This document shows, piece after piece, positions 14,421-23,147 of a stretch of 24,024 nt of DNA. A program made the position numbers and the translations under genes. Source of the stretch: Bacteroidota bacterium (GTDB taxonomy: Bacteria > Bacteroidota > Bacteroidia > B-17B0 > Aurantibacillaceae); the NCBI GenBank assembly GCA_023433205.1, contig JAEZDS010000126.1:1-24024 (forward strand), written 5' to 3'. How positions within the stretch are numbered: the stretch's first letter is position 1; each line of letters starts with the position of its first letter. The notes below the pieces were generated by a model. That model was not told the origin of the DNA, ran no database searches, and was given only the letters and a program-made list of their open reading frames with translations.

Positions 14421-16904
14421 TTAAACCGGATCTACATCAATCACCGTTCTATAACGCCACTCCCGGTAATTCTCACGCAGGGTGTTAAGGCAGCCTGTTA
14501 TGACCTCACGCACCAAGGTTGCATTCTCTGAACGACCGGCCTTTAGTAACATGTGTTTGTAATACTGGTTCCTGATCTTTGACACCATCGGGAACTCAGG
14601 ACCCAAAAGCTGTCCGGGGAAATGATCTTTTAATAGATTAAATAATTCCTGCGCGAGATGGTTCACTTCATTTACCTCTTTACTCACCACACTTATTTCA
14701 AAAAGACGGGAAAATGGCGGATAATTAAACTGCCGACGCTCGTTCATAAGTTCCTCTATGAACTGTTTGAAGGTGCCTTTGATGATGTGTTGCAGTACGT
14801 GGTGTTCGATCAGACTGGTCTGTACAAGCACTCTTCCTATCTTATCACTTCTGCCTGCACGCCCGCGCACCTGCGTTATTAGCTGATAGGCACGTTCAAA
14901 GGAACGGAAGTCTGGGAAATGCAGGATTGAATCGGCGTTGAGCACTCCAACTACACTTACGTTTTTAAAGTCAAGTCCTTTGGTTACCATTTGAGTGCCT
15001 ATAAGAATATCTATGTTGCCTGATTCAAAATCATCAATAAGCTGACGGTAAGCGTATTTGCTGCGGGTGCTGTCGAGATCCATCCTGGCGATCTTTGCTT
15101 CGGGAAATAAGATCTCAATATCTTCTTCGATCTTTTCAGTGCCCATGCCTTTGTAATGCAGCTGGTTGCCGCCGCAGGCCGGGCAGGTTGAGGGTGGTGT
15201 TACTGTATAACCGCAGTAGTGACAAACCAGTTTCTGCTGGTTCTTATGATAGATCAAAGAAACATCGCACTGCACGCAATGCGGTACGTGCCCGCACTGC
15301 CTGCATTCGGTGTATGGAGCGAACCCCCTTCGGTTCTGGAAAAGAATTACCTGCTCTTTATTTTTCAGTGCGCCTGCAACGGCCTCAAAAAGCGGCGGCG
15401 TTAAACTCCCTTTCATCTGGTTGCTGTTCTGGTAATAAAGTGTGTCGGCCAGCTCTACTTTTGTGCCTCCGCCCTTTACGAACTGCTCCGGCAACTCTAC
15501 CAGACCATATTTTCCCTGCTCAACATTGTAATAACTTTCCAGCGAAGGTGTGGCACTCCCTAAAAGCACATTGGCTTTGTACATCAAGGCCAGGTACAGT
15601 GCTGAGTCCCTGGCGTGATAACGAGGCGCCGGATCATGCTGCTTAAAGGAACTGTCGTGTTCCTCGTCAACAATAACCAAACCAAGGTCGCTGAATGGAA
15701 GAAACAACGATGACCTCGCGCCAAGAATCACACGGTATTTTTTTTTCTTTTCATCTTCTGCTTGCAGCACATTATTCCAGATCTCCACCCTTTCGTTTTC
15801 ACTGAACCGTGAATGGTAAACACCCACAATCTCACCAAAGGCTGAGCGCAGGCGGGTAATAAGCTGTGTGGTAAGTGCGATCTCCGGAATTAACATCAGC
15901 ACATTTTTCCCCTCCGCCAGCACTTCCTTAATAAGCTGAATATACACTTCTGTTTTTCCGCTCCCTGTAACGCCGTGTAGTAACACAGGCCGGCCTTCGC
16001 TAAAATGTGTTCTGATCTGCGCGCATGCTGTTTCCTGAAGAGCACTGAGGGCCTTTATGCTGGTCTCTTTTGTTTCAAATAACAGTCGTCCTGTCTCAAA
16101 ACTTTCTTCTGCTACAATGCCTTTTTTTACCAGTGCCTTCACCGCACCAGCTTCGGCCTTTTTATATACCTCGCTACGTTTTATCCATCCGTCTGAAGTG
16201 TCATCTGCTTTTGTAAGGTGCAAGATGTAAAGCAGAGCTTCAGCCTGCCTGAAGGCTTTTTTTTCAAGCTGATCGAGCGTTTGCTGCAGTTCACTCTCCG
16301 GGAGATCAGAACGCAGTTTCAAAAACACCTCGAGTTTGGGTTTGTAACGTTCCTGCACATCCTCATAAACGATCACCACTTTCTTTTTCATGAGCTTGCT
16401 CAGAACCGTTTGCGGTGTTTTAATGTCGAGCAGGCGTGCAACGTCATCAAAACTCATATTGGGAGTGGCAAGAAGGGCCTCCACAACAATTCCTTCCCGC
16501 TCATTTAAGAACCCAGGTTCAGATTCTTCTGCACTGAAGTGGGGATGCAGGGTAACCACAGAGCTGCTCTGCAGTTTTAATCCTGAAGGAAGGGCGGCAT
16601 TCATTACATCTCCGGGAAAAGCACAATAATAAAAAGCCAGCCAGTCCCAGAATTTCAATTGGACTTCGGTAGCTACAGGATGCTCATCGAGGACGGCCTC
16701 TATGTATTTTGCGGTGTATTCGGTGGGAGCCTGTTCATGCAGCCTGTAGATAATACCCGTGTACAGTTTGCTTTTGCCGAACTGAACTATAACCCGCTTA
16801 CCGCACAATGCCTCAGCGGCGAGATTTGCCGGCACCCTGTAAGTGTATTTGTTTGGCACCGCAAGCGGCACAATCACATCCGCAAAAACAGTGACACGTT
16901 CCAT
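14421..16904 (-). CDS. priA: Primosomal replication-restart helicase PriA
   Basis: An 827-residue superfamily 2 DNA helicase of normal Bacteroidota size. The 3'-DNA-binding N-terminal domain (about 1-105) is followed by a winged-helix region. The ATPase has Walker A GVTGSGKT (311-318), the DEEH box (413-416), GSATPS (449-454) and QVRGRAGR (678-685). Between the helicase lobes are eight zinc-binding cysteines: 534, 537, 543, 546, 561, 564, 574 and 577. PriA reloads the replication machinery at stalled forks. Its ATG shares one base with the TGA stop of the ZIP gene (TGATG), which indicates translational coupling. It ends only 5 nt from a convergent gene, with no terminator seen. Confidence 0.98.
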   Translation of the reverse strand: MERVTVFADVIVPLAVPNKYTYRVPANLAAEALCGKRVIVQFGKSKLYTGIIYRLHEQAPTEYTAKYIEAVLDEHPVATEVQLKFWDWLAFYYCAFPGDVMNAALPSGLKLQSSSVVTLHPHFSAEESEPGFLNEREGIVVEALLATPNMSFDDVARLLDIKTPQTVLSKLMKKKVVIVYEDVQERYKPKLEVFLKLRSDLPESELQQTLDQLEKKAFRQAEALLYILHLTKADDTSDGWIKRSEVYKKAEAGAVKALVKKGIVAEESFETGRLLFETKETSIKALSALQETACAQIRTHFSEGRPVLLHGVTGSGKTEVYIQLIKEVLAEGKNVLMLIPEIALTTQLITRLRSAFGEIVGVYHSRFSENERVEIWNNVLQAEDEKKKKYRVILGARSSLFLPFSDLGLVIVDEEHDSSFKQHDPAPRYHARDSALYLALMYKANVLLGSATPSLESYYNVEQGKYGLVELPEQFVKGGGTKVELADTLYYQNSNQMKGSLTPPLFEAVAGALKNKEQVILFQNRRGFAPYTECRQCGHVPHCVQCDVSLIYHKNQQKLVCHYCGYTVTPPSTCPACGGNQLHYKGMGTEKIEEDIEILFPEAKIARMDLDSTRSKYAYRQLIDDFESGNIDILIGTQMVTKGLDFKNVSVVGVLNADSILHFPDFRSFERAYQLITQVRGRAGRSDKIGRVLVQTSLIEHHVLQHIIKGTFKQFIEELMNERRQFNYPPFSRLFEISVVSKEVNEVNHLAQELFNLLKDHFPGQLLGPEFPMVSKIRNQYYKHMLLKAGRSENATLVREVITGCLNTLRENYREWRYRTVIDVDPV

Positions 16905-17635
16905 CAGCTCATAAAATAAGCAACGATAATACCTGCAAGCATGGCAGCGACCTTTCTCAGGTTGTATTTATGCTGATCGCTGCTCTCAAAAAGTATGGCA
17001 GTTGAGATATGCAGGAAAATACCAATTACAACCGCATAGGCCATTTTGCTGTATGTTTCGTAATTATTCAAACCAACAGTCTGCAATACATAACTTGTAA
17101 GATAACCAAGTGGTGCCATCATGGCAAATGCCAAAAGCAGCAGAAAGCTTTTTATTTTGCGATGTTCGTGTTCACGCAAAAGTGCTACAAAAGCAATTGT
17201 TATTGGCAGGTTATGAATTCCCAGCCCCAGTATCAACTGGTAATTCACATGCGTAGACGAATTGCTGCCAGGGTCATATACGGGCAAACCTTCAAGAAAA
17301 GAATGCAGACACAAACCTATGATGATTCCGTATGGCAGGTGTGAATGGCAGGTGTTGTTATGCAGGTGTACGTGTCCGTGTTCGATGCCTGTGCTGAAAG
17401 TGTCGATAAGCAACTGCAGACAGAAACCGATAACGATGAACAAACCGGCCTGTTTGGCATCATTGTTTGAAAACGCCTCGGGCAGCATGTGTATGATGGC
17501 AATGGCAAAAAGATAGGCAGCGCTGAACGCGAGAATAAGCCTGAGACTGCTGCGCCGGATGTTTACACCAAATGCCAGCAGCCCCGTGAACAGTATAGGC
17601 AGTGCCAGGCAAAGTATTGCAACAAAAGTTTGCAT
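16904..17635 (-). CDS. ZIP-family divalent metal transporter
   Basis: A 243-residue polytopic membrane protein with about eight hydrophobic segments, the ZIP layout. TM2 ends with H49-M-L-P-E53. A histidine-rich cytoplasmic loop follows TM3 (H86, H88, H90, H92, H97, H99, within EHGHVHLHNNTCHSH). TM4 has H111-SFLE115-G and TM5 has H141-N142-LP. Zinc or a related divalent ion is the expected substrate. The TM5 position that is often glutamate (HNxPEG) is isoleucine here (HNLPI), so the metal site is altered compared with classic ZIPs. It lies 2 nt after the methyltransferase stop and overlaps priA by one base. It is part of a three-gene leftward cluster. Confidence 0.9.
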   Translation of the reverse strand: MQTFVAILCLALPILFTGLLAFGVNIRRSSLRLILAFSAAYLFAIAIIHMLPEAFSNNDAKQAGLFIVIGFCLQLLIDTFSTGIEHGHVHLHNNTCHSHLPYGIIIGLCLHSFLEGLPVYDPGSNSSTHVNYQLILGLGIHNLPITIAFVALLREHEHRKIKSFLLLLAFAMMAPLGYLTSYVLQTVGLNNYETYSKMAYAVVIGIFLHISTAILFESSDQHKYNLRKVAAMLAGIIVAYFMS

Positions 17636-17637
17636 TG

Positions 17638-18369
17638 TTATTTACTGAATAATAAAATGAGGCGATCGGAATTTTGCTCGTCGTAGGCGCCCAGACTGTA
17701 ATCACCGAAAGTATGCCTGAGTTTTAGACCGGCGTGAGTGGCAAACTCTTCGAAATCTTCTTTTTTTAACAGGGAAACACATTCTTCAAAATAGAATTTC
17801 TTTCCTTCGTCTTCAAATTCAATTCTTTTAACGATAGATCTATCTTTCACCGTTTTACAGATGGAGAAATCGAGTTCGCCGCGCTTTTCCACGTAGTTGG
17901 TCCTTAATGAGGCCACCGTTTTTCCGGCATTCAAAAAATCGATCACAAATACCGCACCGGGTTTAAGTGCCAGTGAAACATTAGCAAACACCTGAAAGTT
18001 GTCTTTTACCTCCTTAAAATACCCGATGCTAGTAAACAGATTAAACACCGCGTCGAAATAATTCACCTTAAAAGGTTCACGCATATCGTGTACAAAAAAC
18101 TCAAGTGTGGGGTTGCTGTGAACGGAGGCTTCTTTGATACTGTTTACCGCCAGGTCAGTGGCAATAACATCAAAACCCATCCTGTTAAGAGAAATGGCAT
18201 GCCTGCCTTTTCCGCAGGCCAGGTCCCAGATCCTGGCGTGAGGACCAAGCTGAAGGAAGTTACAGAGATCCTCCATAAACACCCGGGCCTCCTCATAATT
18301 GCGATGGTTGTAAAGCAGGTGGTAATAGGGCGAATTAAACCAGTCCACATACCATTCCGCTTTTTGCAT
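17638..18369 (-). CDS. Class I SAM-dependent methyltransferase
   Basis: A 243-residue cytoplasmic protein with the Rossmann-like methyltransferase fold. Motif I is DLACGKGRH (residues 49-57), followed by the acidic end of strand 2 in VIATDLAVNSI, then 'FFVHDMREPF' and 'FDAVFNLFTSIGYF' for motifs II-III. The pre-motif stretch 'WYVDWFNSPYYHLLYNHRN' (here only WYVDWFNSPYYHLLY) is typical of a widespread Bacteroidota group annotated only as class I methyltransferase. Substrate is unknown. It is the first gene of the cluster with ZIP and priA (2-nt gap to ZIP). It starts 37 nt after the stop of the OmpA-like gene. Confidence 0.9.
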   Translation of the reverse strand: MQKAEWYVDWFNSPYYHLLYNHRNYEEARVFMEDLCNFLQLGPHARIWDLACGKGRHAISLNRMGFDVIATDLAVNSIKEASVHSNPTLEFFVHDMREPFKVNYFDAVFNLFTSIGYFKEVKDNFQVFANVSLALKPGAVFVIDFLNAGKTVASLRTNYVEKRGELDFSICKTVKDRSIVKRIEFEDEGKKFYFEECVSLLKKEDFEEFATHAGLKLRHTFGDYSLGAYDEQNSDRLILLFSK

Positions 18370-18391
18370 GCGCGAATTTAATAAATTATAA

Positions 18392-18405
18392 GGGCTCCGG
18401 AGTCC
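18392..18405 (-). terminator. Possible weak terminator after the OmpA-like gene
   Basis: Right after the OmpA-like stop codon the transcript reads GGACTCCGGAGCCC, a near-palindrome whose central CTCCGGAG is exact. It is followed by a T/A-rich run (TTATAATTTATT). The stem would need a tight loop and there is no pure T-tract, so read-through into the methyltransferase cluster is plausible. Confidence 0.3.
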
Positions 18406-18406
18406 G

Positions 18407-21040
18407 TTATTTCACCGTACCCTGCACATACTGGTACTTTTCGTAAGTGCGACGGCCCACTTTCCAGTCGCCGCGATAATGCGGACCACTCACAATTGCC
18501 GTCCTCACAAATTTCACCTTGTTCAGATCAACATTCCGTTCCTGAAGATTTTTGATGATGAGCTCCTCAAGATTTTTGCCCCGCAGCTGAGCCAGCCGTT
18601 TGTTACCGCCCTTCATACTTGTGGGCACCCTTGAGGCGCTCGACCTGAGCTGTACGGTAACGCTGTCGCGGTTTTTAGCGGCCTCGCTGATATAATCAAT
18701 AAACATGAGCCAGCTTTTCTCCTGCTCATTAATCAAACGTTTGCCGTATTTGTAAGTAAAGTGGTACCTGCTGCCAGGTTCAGGATTGTTGAGGCGGTAC
18801 AGGCGCTCTGCTTCGGCTATTTCTTCAGGACTTTGCCATTCCAAAAACAGTATCTCAGAATATACCTTTCCTTCGCCGATGGCACTGGTAGAGAAAGTTT
18901 CTATCTCTGAGGCATTGCCATCTTTAATTGCCAGCAATTCGTAAGCGGTTTCCGGGCTCAGCTCTATGTCTTTAAGTTTTCCTTTTTTGTCTGTTAGAAG
19001 CTCTCTGCGGTCACCATCAGCATCAGTAACTATCACAGAGGCCTCAGGAATTGGTTTTTTGCTTTTGAGGTGTTTAACTGTAACATCCAGCAGCAGCGCC
19101 TTGGAGGTGAGTTTTTCGGGTTTACCCTCCAGGTAAAGGATCTGGTTCATTATCCGGGCCGATTTAATGCCCATGGTACTGATCTCTGCGGCTTCAGAAT
19201 TCTTGCCATTAAATTCTATATATACATTGTAAATCTTATCGGGATCGAGCAAGATCCCCTCAACACGACCGGCAGAATCAGGCGTAAAAAACTGAATGGC
19301 TCCGCCCTGCTCCTGAACCACAAGCTGGGCGCCGGGCACAGGTTTGCGGTTCTTGCTGTTATTGTACACCAATGCATTGAGCAGGATGGTCTTCTGTTTA
19401 ACTCTGATCTTGCCGCCAAGTCTTACTGTTTCAAGATTTACCGCGCGTTTGATCTCCTGGTATGCCAGATCGCTTCCCACATACACATCTTCGTTGTAAA
19501 ATTCTTCACCATTTCCTGTCTGATAAGAAAATCCATACTCCCTGCCAGGAGGCAGTATGGTTGAAAAAGTGCCGTTAACCGGTTTAGGCCGGTAAGTACC
19601 AATGATCTCATTGCTTTGTTTGTCGGTAACTACTATACGAATGTCATCAGGCAGTTTTTCTCCTTCGGCCGGAATGATCTGCCCCTTAAACAGCGCCAGA
19701 AAACGTTCCATACCTTCAGCGATGGTTATACGGTAAATGTCCTTATCGCCGTAACCACCTGCTTTAACACTTGAAAAGTAGCCACGTTTGCCATCGGGAG
19801 AAACCACGTAAAAAATATCGTCGTCGGTAGTGTTAACCGGATATCCCATGTTGGTAACGTCACCAAACTTATTGTCTTCATTCAGCGTAGCATACAGGAT
19901 ATCGAAACCACCCATTGAAAGCGGACCATTTGAAGCGAAGAAAAAAGTTTTGCCATCGGGGTGCATAAAACCGCCGTCTTCATCGTATTCGCTGTTGATG
20001 TTTGGCCCCATGTTTAGCGCCTTACTCCACCGGCCGTTTGGCAAACGCACACAGCGGTAAATGTCTTTTCCGCCGAATCCTCCCGGGCGTTCAGAAGAAA
20101 AGAAAAGTAAATTACCATCAGCGCTCAGGCAGGCATGCGACTCCCAGTACTCGCTGTTTACATCAGAGCCAAACTCCTGGAGTGCAGTCCAGTCTTTACC
20201 ATCAAAAGTGGTATAATAGATATTACCATTGCCTTCAGGATTTTTTCCTTCATCATTCTTAAATACGATCAGTGTCTGACCATCAGGCGTAAGGTTTATA
20301 GATGCCTCATGACCGAAGGTATTCACATTTGAACTCAGCGGCACCGGCGAGGTCCAGTTGTCGTCATCATCCTTATAGGCCACAACGATATCCTCAAAAA
20401 AAAGGCCGTCATCTGTTTTAAGACCGCCCATTGTGGCTGGTCTTCTGGTGGTATAGATGATCATTCGTTCGTCGGCGCTCAGCACCGCGCTGTATTCGGG
20501 ATACTGGCTGTTGAGGCTGTCGCCCAGATTTGTGATCTGCACATTCAGTGGCTGTTCAACCATTGTTTTGGCAAGGTTGGTTGTAGCCACTTCCTTGTCA
20601 ACCATTTTAATATACTCAACATCCTTTGCGTCGATATATTTCCTGAATGCTTCAAACTGCCGGAGGGCTCTGTCAAATTTGTAGTTAATGTGCAGTGCCT
20701 GTCCGTAATAATAATGAGCCATCGGAGCGGCTGCTTTTTCTGAAGGGTCGTCGCCCCTGTACCTGGCAGTGACGTTCTTTACCGCTTTTTCAAGAAAATA
20801 TTCTGCCTTGTCTTTTTCAAGGGAGGACTGCAGATAACAGGCGCCAAGCAGGTAATTGAGGTTAGCAGAAGAACTGTCGATCCTGTACGCTGCCTCAAAG
20901 TTCTGCAGCGCTTTAGGGATCTGGTTCTCAATAAGCATGTAGGTGCCTTCCTGAAAATAATCCTCGTAGGTGGGTTCTTTCTCCTGGGAAAAGAGAGCAG
21001 CAGTGCAAAAAATTAAGATGACAGAATATAATATTCTCAT
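18407..21040 (-). CDS. TPR / PD40 beta-propeller / OmpA-like envelope protein (PorE-like architecture)
   Basis: An 877-residue exported protein with a signal peptide (MRILYSVILIFCTAALFSQ). TPR-type helices cover about 25-150. Five PD40 propeller blades lie at about 175-435, each with an 'LSADGNLLFFSSERPGGFGG' type motif. A carboxypeptidase-regulatory-like region (about 450-540) and two related beta modules (about 550-740) follow. The C-terminal OmpA-like domain starts near 758. The order TPR, propeller, regulatory-like, OmpA matches that described for the type IX secretion component PorE, but many paralogues share it. The OmpA helix keeps N813xxLxxxR820, while the loop that normally carries the peptidoglycan-binding Asp reads RSSASRVPTS. 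Peptidoglycan binding may therefore be lost. It has its own promoter. Confidence 0.85.
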   Translation of the reverse strand: MRILYSVILIFCTAALFSQEKEPTYEDYFQEGTYMLIENQIPKALQNFEAAYRIDSSSANLNYLLGACYLQSSLEKDKAEYFLEKAVKNVTARYRGDDPSEKAAAPMAHYYYGQALHINYKFDRALRQFEAFRKYIDAKDVEYIKMVDKEVATTNLAKTMVEQPLNVQITNLGDSLNSQYPEYSAVLSADERMIIYTTRRPATMGGLKTDDGLFFEDIVVAYKDDDDNWTSPVPLSSNVNTFGHEASINLTPDGQTLIVFKNDEGKNPEGNGNIYYTTFDGKDWTALQEFGSDVNSEYWESHACLSADGNLLFFSSERPGGFGGKDIYRCVRLPNGRWSKALNMGPNINSEYDEDGGFMHPDGKTFFFASNGPLSMGGFDILYATLNEDNKFGDVTNMGYPVNTTDDDIFYVVSPDGKRGYFSSVKAGGYGDKDIYRITIAEGMERFLALFKGQIIPAEGEKLPDDIRIVVTDKQSNEIIGTYRPKPVNGTFSTILPPGREYGFSYQTGNGEEFYNEDVYVGSDLAYQEIKRAVNLETVRLGGKIRVKQKTILLNALVYNNSKNRKPVPGAQLVVQEQGGAIQFFTPDSAGRVEGILLDPDKIYNVYIEFNGKNSEAAEISTMGIKSARIMNQILYLEGKPEKLTSKALLLDVTVKHLKSKKPIPEASVIVTDADGDRRELLTDKKGKLKDIELSPETAYELLAIKDGNASEIETFSTSAIGEGKVYSEILFLEWQSPEEIAEAERLYRLNNPEPGSRYHFTYKYGKRLINEQEKSWLMFIDYISEAAKNRDSVTVQLRSSASRVPTSMKGGNKRLAQLRGKNLEELIIKNLQERNVDLNKVKFVRTAIVSGPHYRGDWKVGRRTYEKYQYVQGTVK

Positions 21041-21106
21041 TACAGGTTTTTTACCGATCTCGGTTTAAAAATGTGTTTTTTTAGTAGGTTCAGCAGGGGG
21101 TCGAAG

Positions 21107-21136
21107 CAAATTTAACAGATTAATACAATCTTCAAA
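21107..21136 (-). promoter_or_regulatory. Bacteroidota promoter (TTTG-N18-TAAATTTG) for the OmpA-like gene
   Basis: On the minus strand TTTG (21136-21133) is followed after 18 nt by the perfect -7 box TAAATTTG (21114-21107). Transcription would start near 21103 and leave a leader of about 60 nt before the ATG at 21040. It is the best-formed promoter in the window because both elements are present. Confidence 0.6.
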
Positions 21137-21225
21137 GTGGCAGGATATGAAAAGTAACCACAGGCTATTGTGAACTTCTGGGTTTACGGGAAAGCGGCCG
21201 AAAAGACTAAACCACCCAATTTCCT

Positions 21226-21233
21226 TATCTTTG
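21226..21233 (+). promoter_or_regulatory. Bacteroidota -7 promoter box (TATCTTTG) for prfC
   Basis: A perfect TAnnTTTG match 11 nt before the prfC ATG at 21245, implying a leader of about 8 nt. It lies inside the upstream extension of the prfC frame, so it also argues against the longer start at 21170. Confidence 0.5.
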
Positions 21234-21244
21234 CGCGCTTAAAA

Positions 21245-22825
21245 ATGAACATCACAGAAGAAATAAAGCGCCGTCGTACTTTCGCCATCATTGCCCACCC
21301 CGACGCGGGCAAAACCACCCTCACCGAAAAGCTGTTGTTGTTTGGCGGGGCAATTCATACCGCCGGGGCTGTAAAATCAAATAAGATCAAAAAAACCACC
21401 ACCTCCGACTTTATGGAGATTGAAAAACAGAGGGGGATCTCGGTTTCTACTTCTGTAATGGCATTTGATTACAAAAACTACAAGGTAAATATCCTCGATA
21501 CCCCCGGCCACGAAGATTTTGCTGAAGACACCTACCGTACACTGAGCGCGGTTGACAGTGTAATAATGGTGATTGACTGCGTAAAAGGTGTAGAGCCCCA
21601 GACAAGGAAACTTCTGGAGGTTTGCCGTATGCGTAATACACCGGTGATCGTTTTTATCAATAAACTTGACCGCGAGGGGCAAAATCCCTTCGATCTTCTT
21701 GATGAAATTGAGAAAGAACTGAAGATAAATGTGAGACCTGTTACCTGGCCAATAGGAATAGGCAAATCTTTTAAGGGTGTTTATAATCTCAGCGCGTCTG
21801 AACTCAACCTGTTTGAGGGAGACAGCAAAACAACAGTGGGAGAAATGATCAGCATTCGCGACATTAACGATCCGCTGATTGAAAAAAAAGTTGGGGAATC
21901 GTTTGCTGAACAACTTCGGGCAGATGTGGATCTGCTGAACGGCGTGTATGATCCGCTGAACGTAGAACAATATCTGGCCGGCAAACTGAGTCCCGTGTTT
22001 TTTGGCAGTGCGGTAAACAACTTTGGTATAAAAGAGCTGCTTGACTGTTTTGTGGACATAGCTCCTTCTCCCGGTGAACGAGAAACTACGGCAGGGGTCG
22101 TAAAGCCTTCTGATCCTAAATTTTCCGGATTTATATTTAAGATCCACGCCAACCTCGACCCCAAACACCGTGACAGGATCGCTTTTTTAAGGATCTGTTC
22201 GGGGGTTTTTGAACGTAACAAATACTATTTCAACGTGCGTGAGAAAAAACAATTACGTTTCAGCAATCCCACTGCTTTTATGGCTCAGCAGAAGTCGGTG
22301 ATTGATGAGGCTTATCCCGGAGATGTAATAGGCTTGTATGATGCGGGAAATTTTAAGATAGGCGATACGCTTACCGAGGGTGCAGACATGCAGTTTAAGG
22401 GGATTCCAAGCTTCTCTCCTGAACTGTTCAGGTATGTGACCAATCTTGACCCCATGAAAACAAAACAGCTGCAGAAAGGTCTTGAGCAGTTAACCGATGA
22501 AGGAGTAGCGCAGCTTTTTACAAGAAAAGTAGATGGCAGAAAAGTTATTGGAACTGTTGGGGCATTACAGTTTGAAGTAATACAGCACAGGTTAAAGGCT
22601 GAATACAATGCCAGTGCCTCTTTTGATCAGGTTAATCTTTACAAGGCGCTGTGGATCAGCAGCGACGACCGCAAAAAATTTGAGGCCTTTCTTCAGGACC
22701 GCAACGCCTACATTGCATACGACAAGGAAGAGCGTCCCGTTTTTCTGGCAGAAAGTGCCTGGGTCTTACAAATGGCGCAGGAGAAATTTCCCGAGGTGCA
22801 GTTTCATGTGAAGAGTGAGTTTTGA
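21245..22825 (+). CDS. prfC: Peptide chain release factor 3 (RF3)
   Basis: From ATG at 21245 the protein is 526 residues, close to E. coli RF3. The GTPase motifs are G1 HPDAGKT (18-24), G3 DTPGH (85-89) and G4 NKLD (139-142). The opening EEIKRRRTFAIIAHPDAGKT matches RF3 proteins rather than EF-G or LepA, and the C-terminal RF3 domain is complete. RF3 uses GTP to remove RF1 or RF2 from the ribosome after termination. The frame is also open to a GTG at 21170, but those 25 residues lack family similarity and span the TATCTTTG promoter box. It is followed by a repeat-bearing gap and not by an operon partner. Confidence 0.97.
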   Translation: MNITEEIKRRRTFAIIAHPDAGKTTLTEKLLLFGGAIHTAGAVKSNKIKKTTTSDFMEIEKQRGISVSTSVMAFDYKNYKVNILDTPGHEDFAEDTYRTLSAVDSVIMVIDCVKGVEPQTRKLLEVCRMRNTPVIVFINKLDREGQNPFDLLDEIEKELKINVRPVTWPIGIGKSFKGVYNLSASELNLFEGDSKTTVGEMISIRDINDPLIEKKVGESFAEQLRADVDLLNGVYDPLNVEQYLAGKLSPVFFGSAVNNFGIKELLDCFVDIAPSPGERETTAGVVKPSDPKFSGFIFKIHANLDPKHRDRIAFLRICSGVFERNKYYFNVREKKQLRFSNPTAFMAQQKSVIDEAYPGDVIGLYDAGNFKIGDTLTEGADMQFKGIPSFSPELFRYVTNLDPMKTKQLQKGLEQLTDEGVAQLFTRKVDGRKVIGTVGALQFEVIQHRLKAEYNASASFDQVNLYKALWISSDDRKKFEAFLQDRNAYIAYDKEERPVFLAESAWVLQMAQEKFPEVQFHVKSEF

Positions 22826-23140
22826 GATTGTTTACTTACGCAGCATACTATATTTATCAACCCCGACATCTGTCGGGGGGGGAACACAAGGAACATAGCT
22901 TAAACATAGAAAATCTTAACCGCCGGCTTGTTTTCGTCCCGCCAGAGTACAAGTGACGAGAAACACTTCATTTGCGTTTCGCTTTCAGCCTGCATCTAAT
23001 ATTGAACCAAGCATCTCACAATCATAATATAGCTGTGTAAAACAATACAAACAGCGAAACACCTACAGTAACTACTTACGGGCACTCCCTGATGAGTGAA
23101 TGATTTCACTTCCCAGTTCTTATAATGTATTTTTAAAGAA
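22826..23140. other. Intergenic stretch of about 315 nt with a dispersed repeat and a start-site hairpin
   Basis: No gene is supported here. The first part holds copy B of a dispersed repeat (22850-22924), whose palindrome may act as a weak terminator for prfC. The middle (about 22925-23100) is AT-rich with only small imperfect inverted repeats. The right end begins a 12-bp stem-loop that covers the start region of the next gene. Confidence 0.6.
22850..22924 (+). repeat. Dispersed repeat, copy B (with 18-bp palindrome at 22861-22878)
   Basis: The sequence runs ATATTTATCAA, CCCCGACATCTGTCGGGG, then GGGGAACACAAGGAACATAG, AAACATAGA and TAACCGCC. It matches copy A (12024-12105, opposite strand) from end to end with small gaps. 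It begins 25 nt after the prfC stop. Confidence 0.8.
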
Positions 23141-23147
23141 TTGGGAA
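23110..23147 (+). promoter_or_regulatory. 12-bp stem-loop over the start region of the last gene
   Basis: TTCCCAGTTCTT (23110-23121) pairs with AAGAATTGGGAA (23136-23147) with a single G-T wobble. The 14-nt loop contains ATG at 23125-23127. The right arm contains the in-frame TTG at 23141. If transcribed it could hide the translation start. It has no T-tract, so it is not a standard terminator. Confidence 0.5.

Noticed and set aside
21377..22168. Minus-strand open frame of 263 codons opposite prfC
   Set aside because: It lies wholly within prfC, which has intact GTPase motifs; the product is a typical antisense shadow with many F, Y and H residues.
22861..22878. Simple Rho-independent terminator for prfC
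   Set aside because: The palindrome is followed by G and A rather than T, and its flanks are shared with a distant copy, so a repeat element fits better, though some terminator activity is possible.
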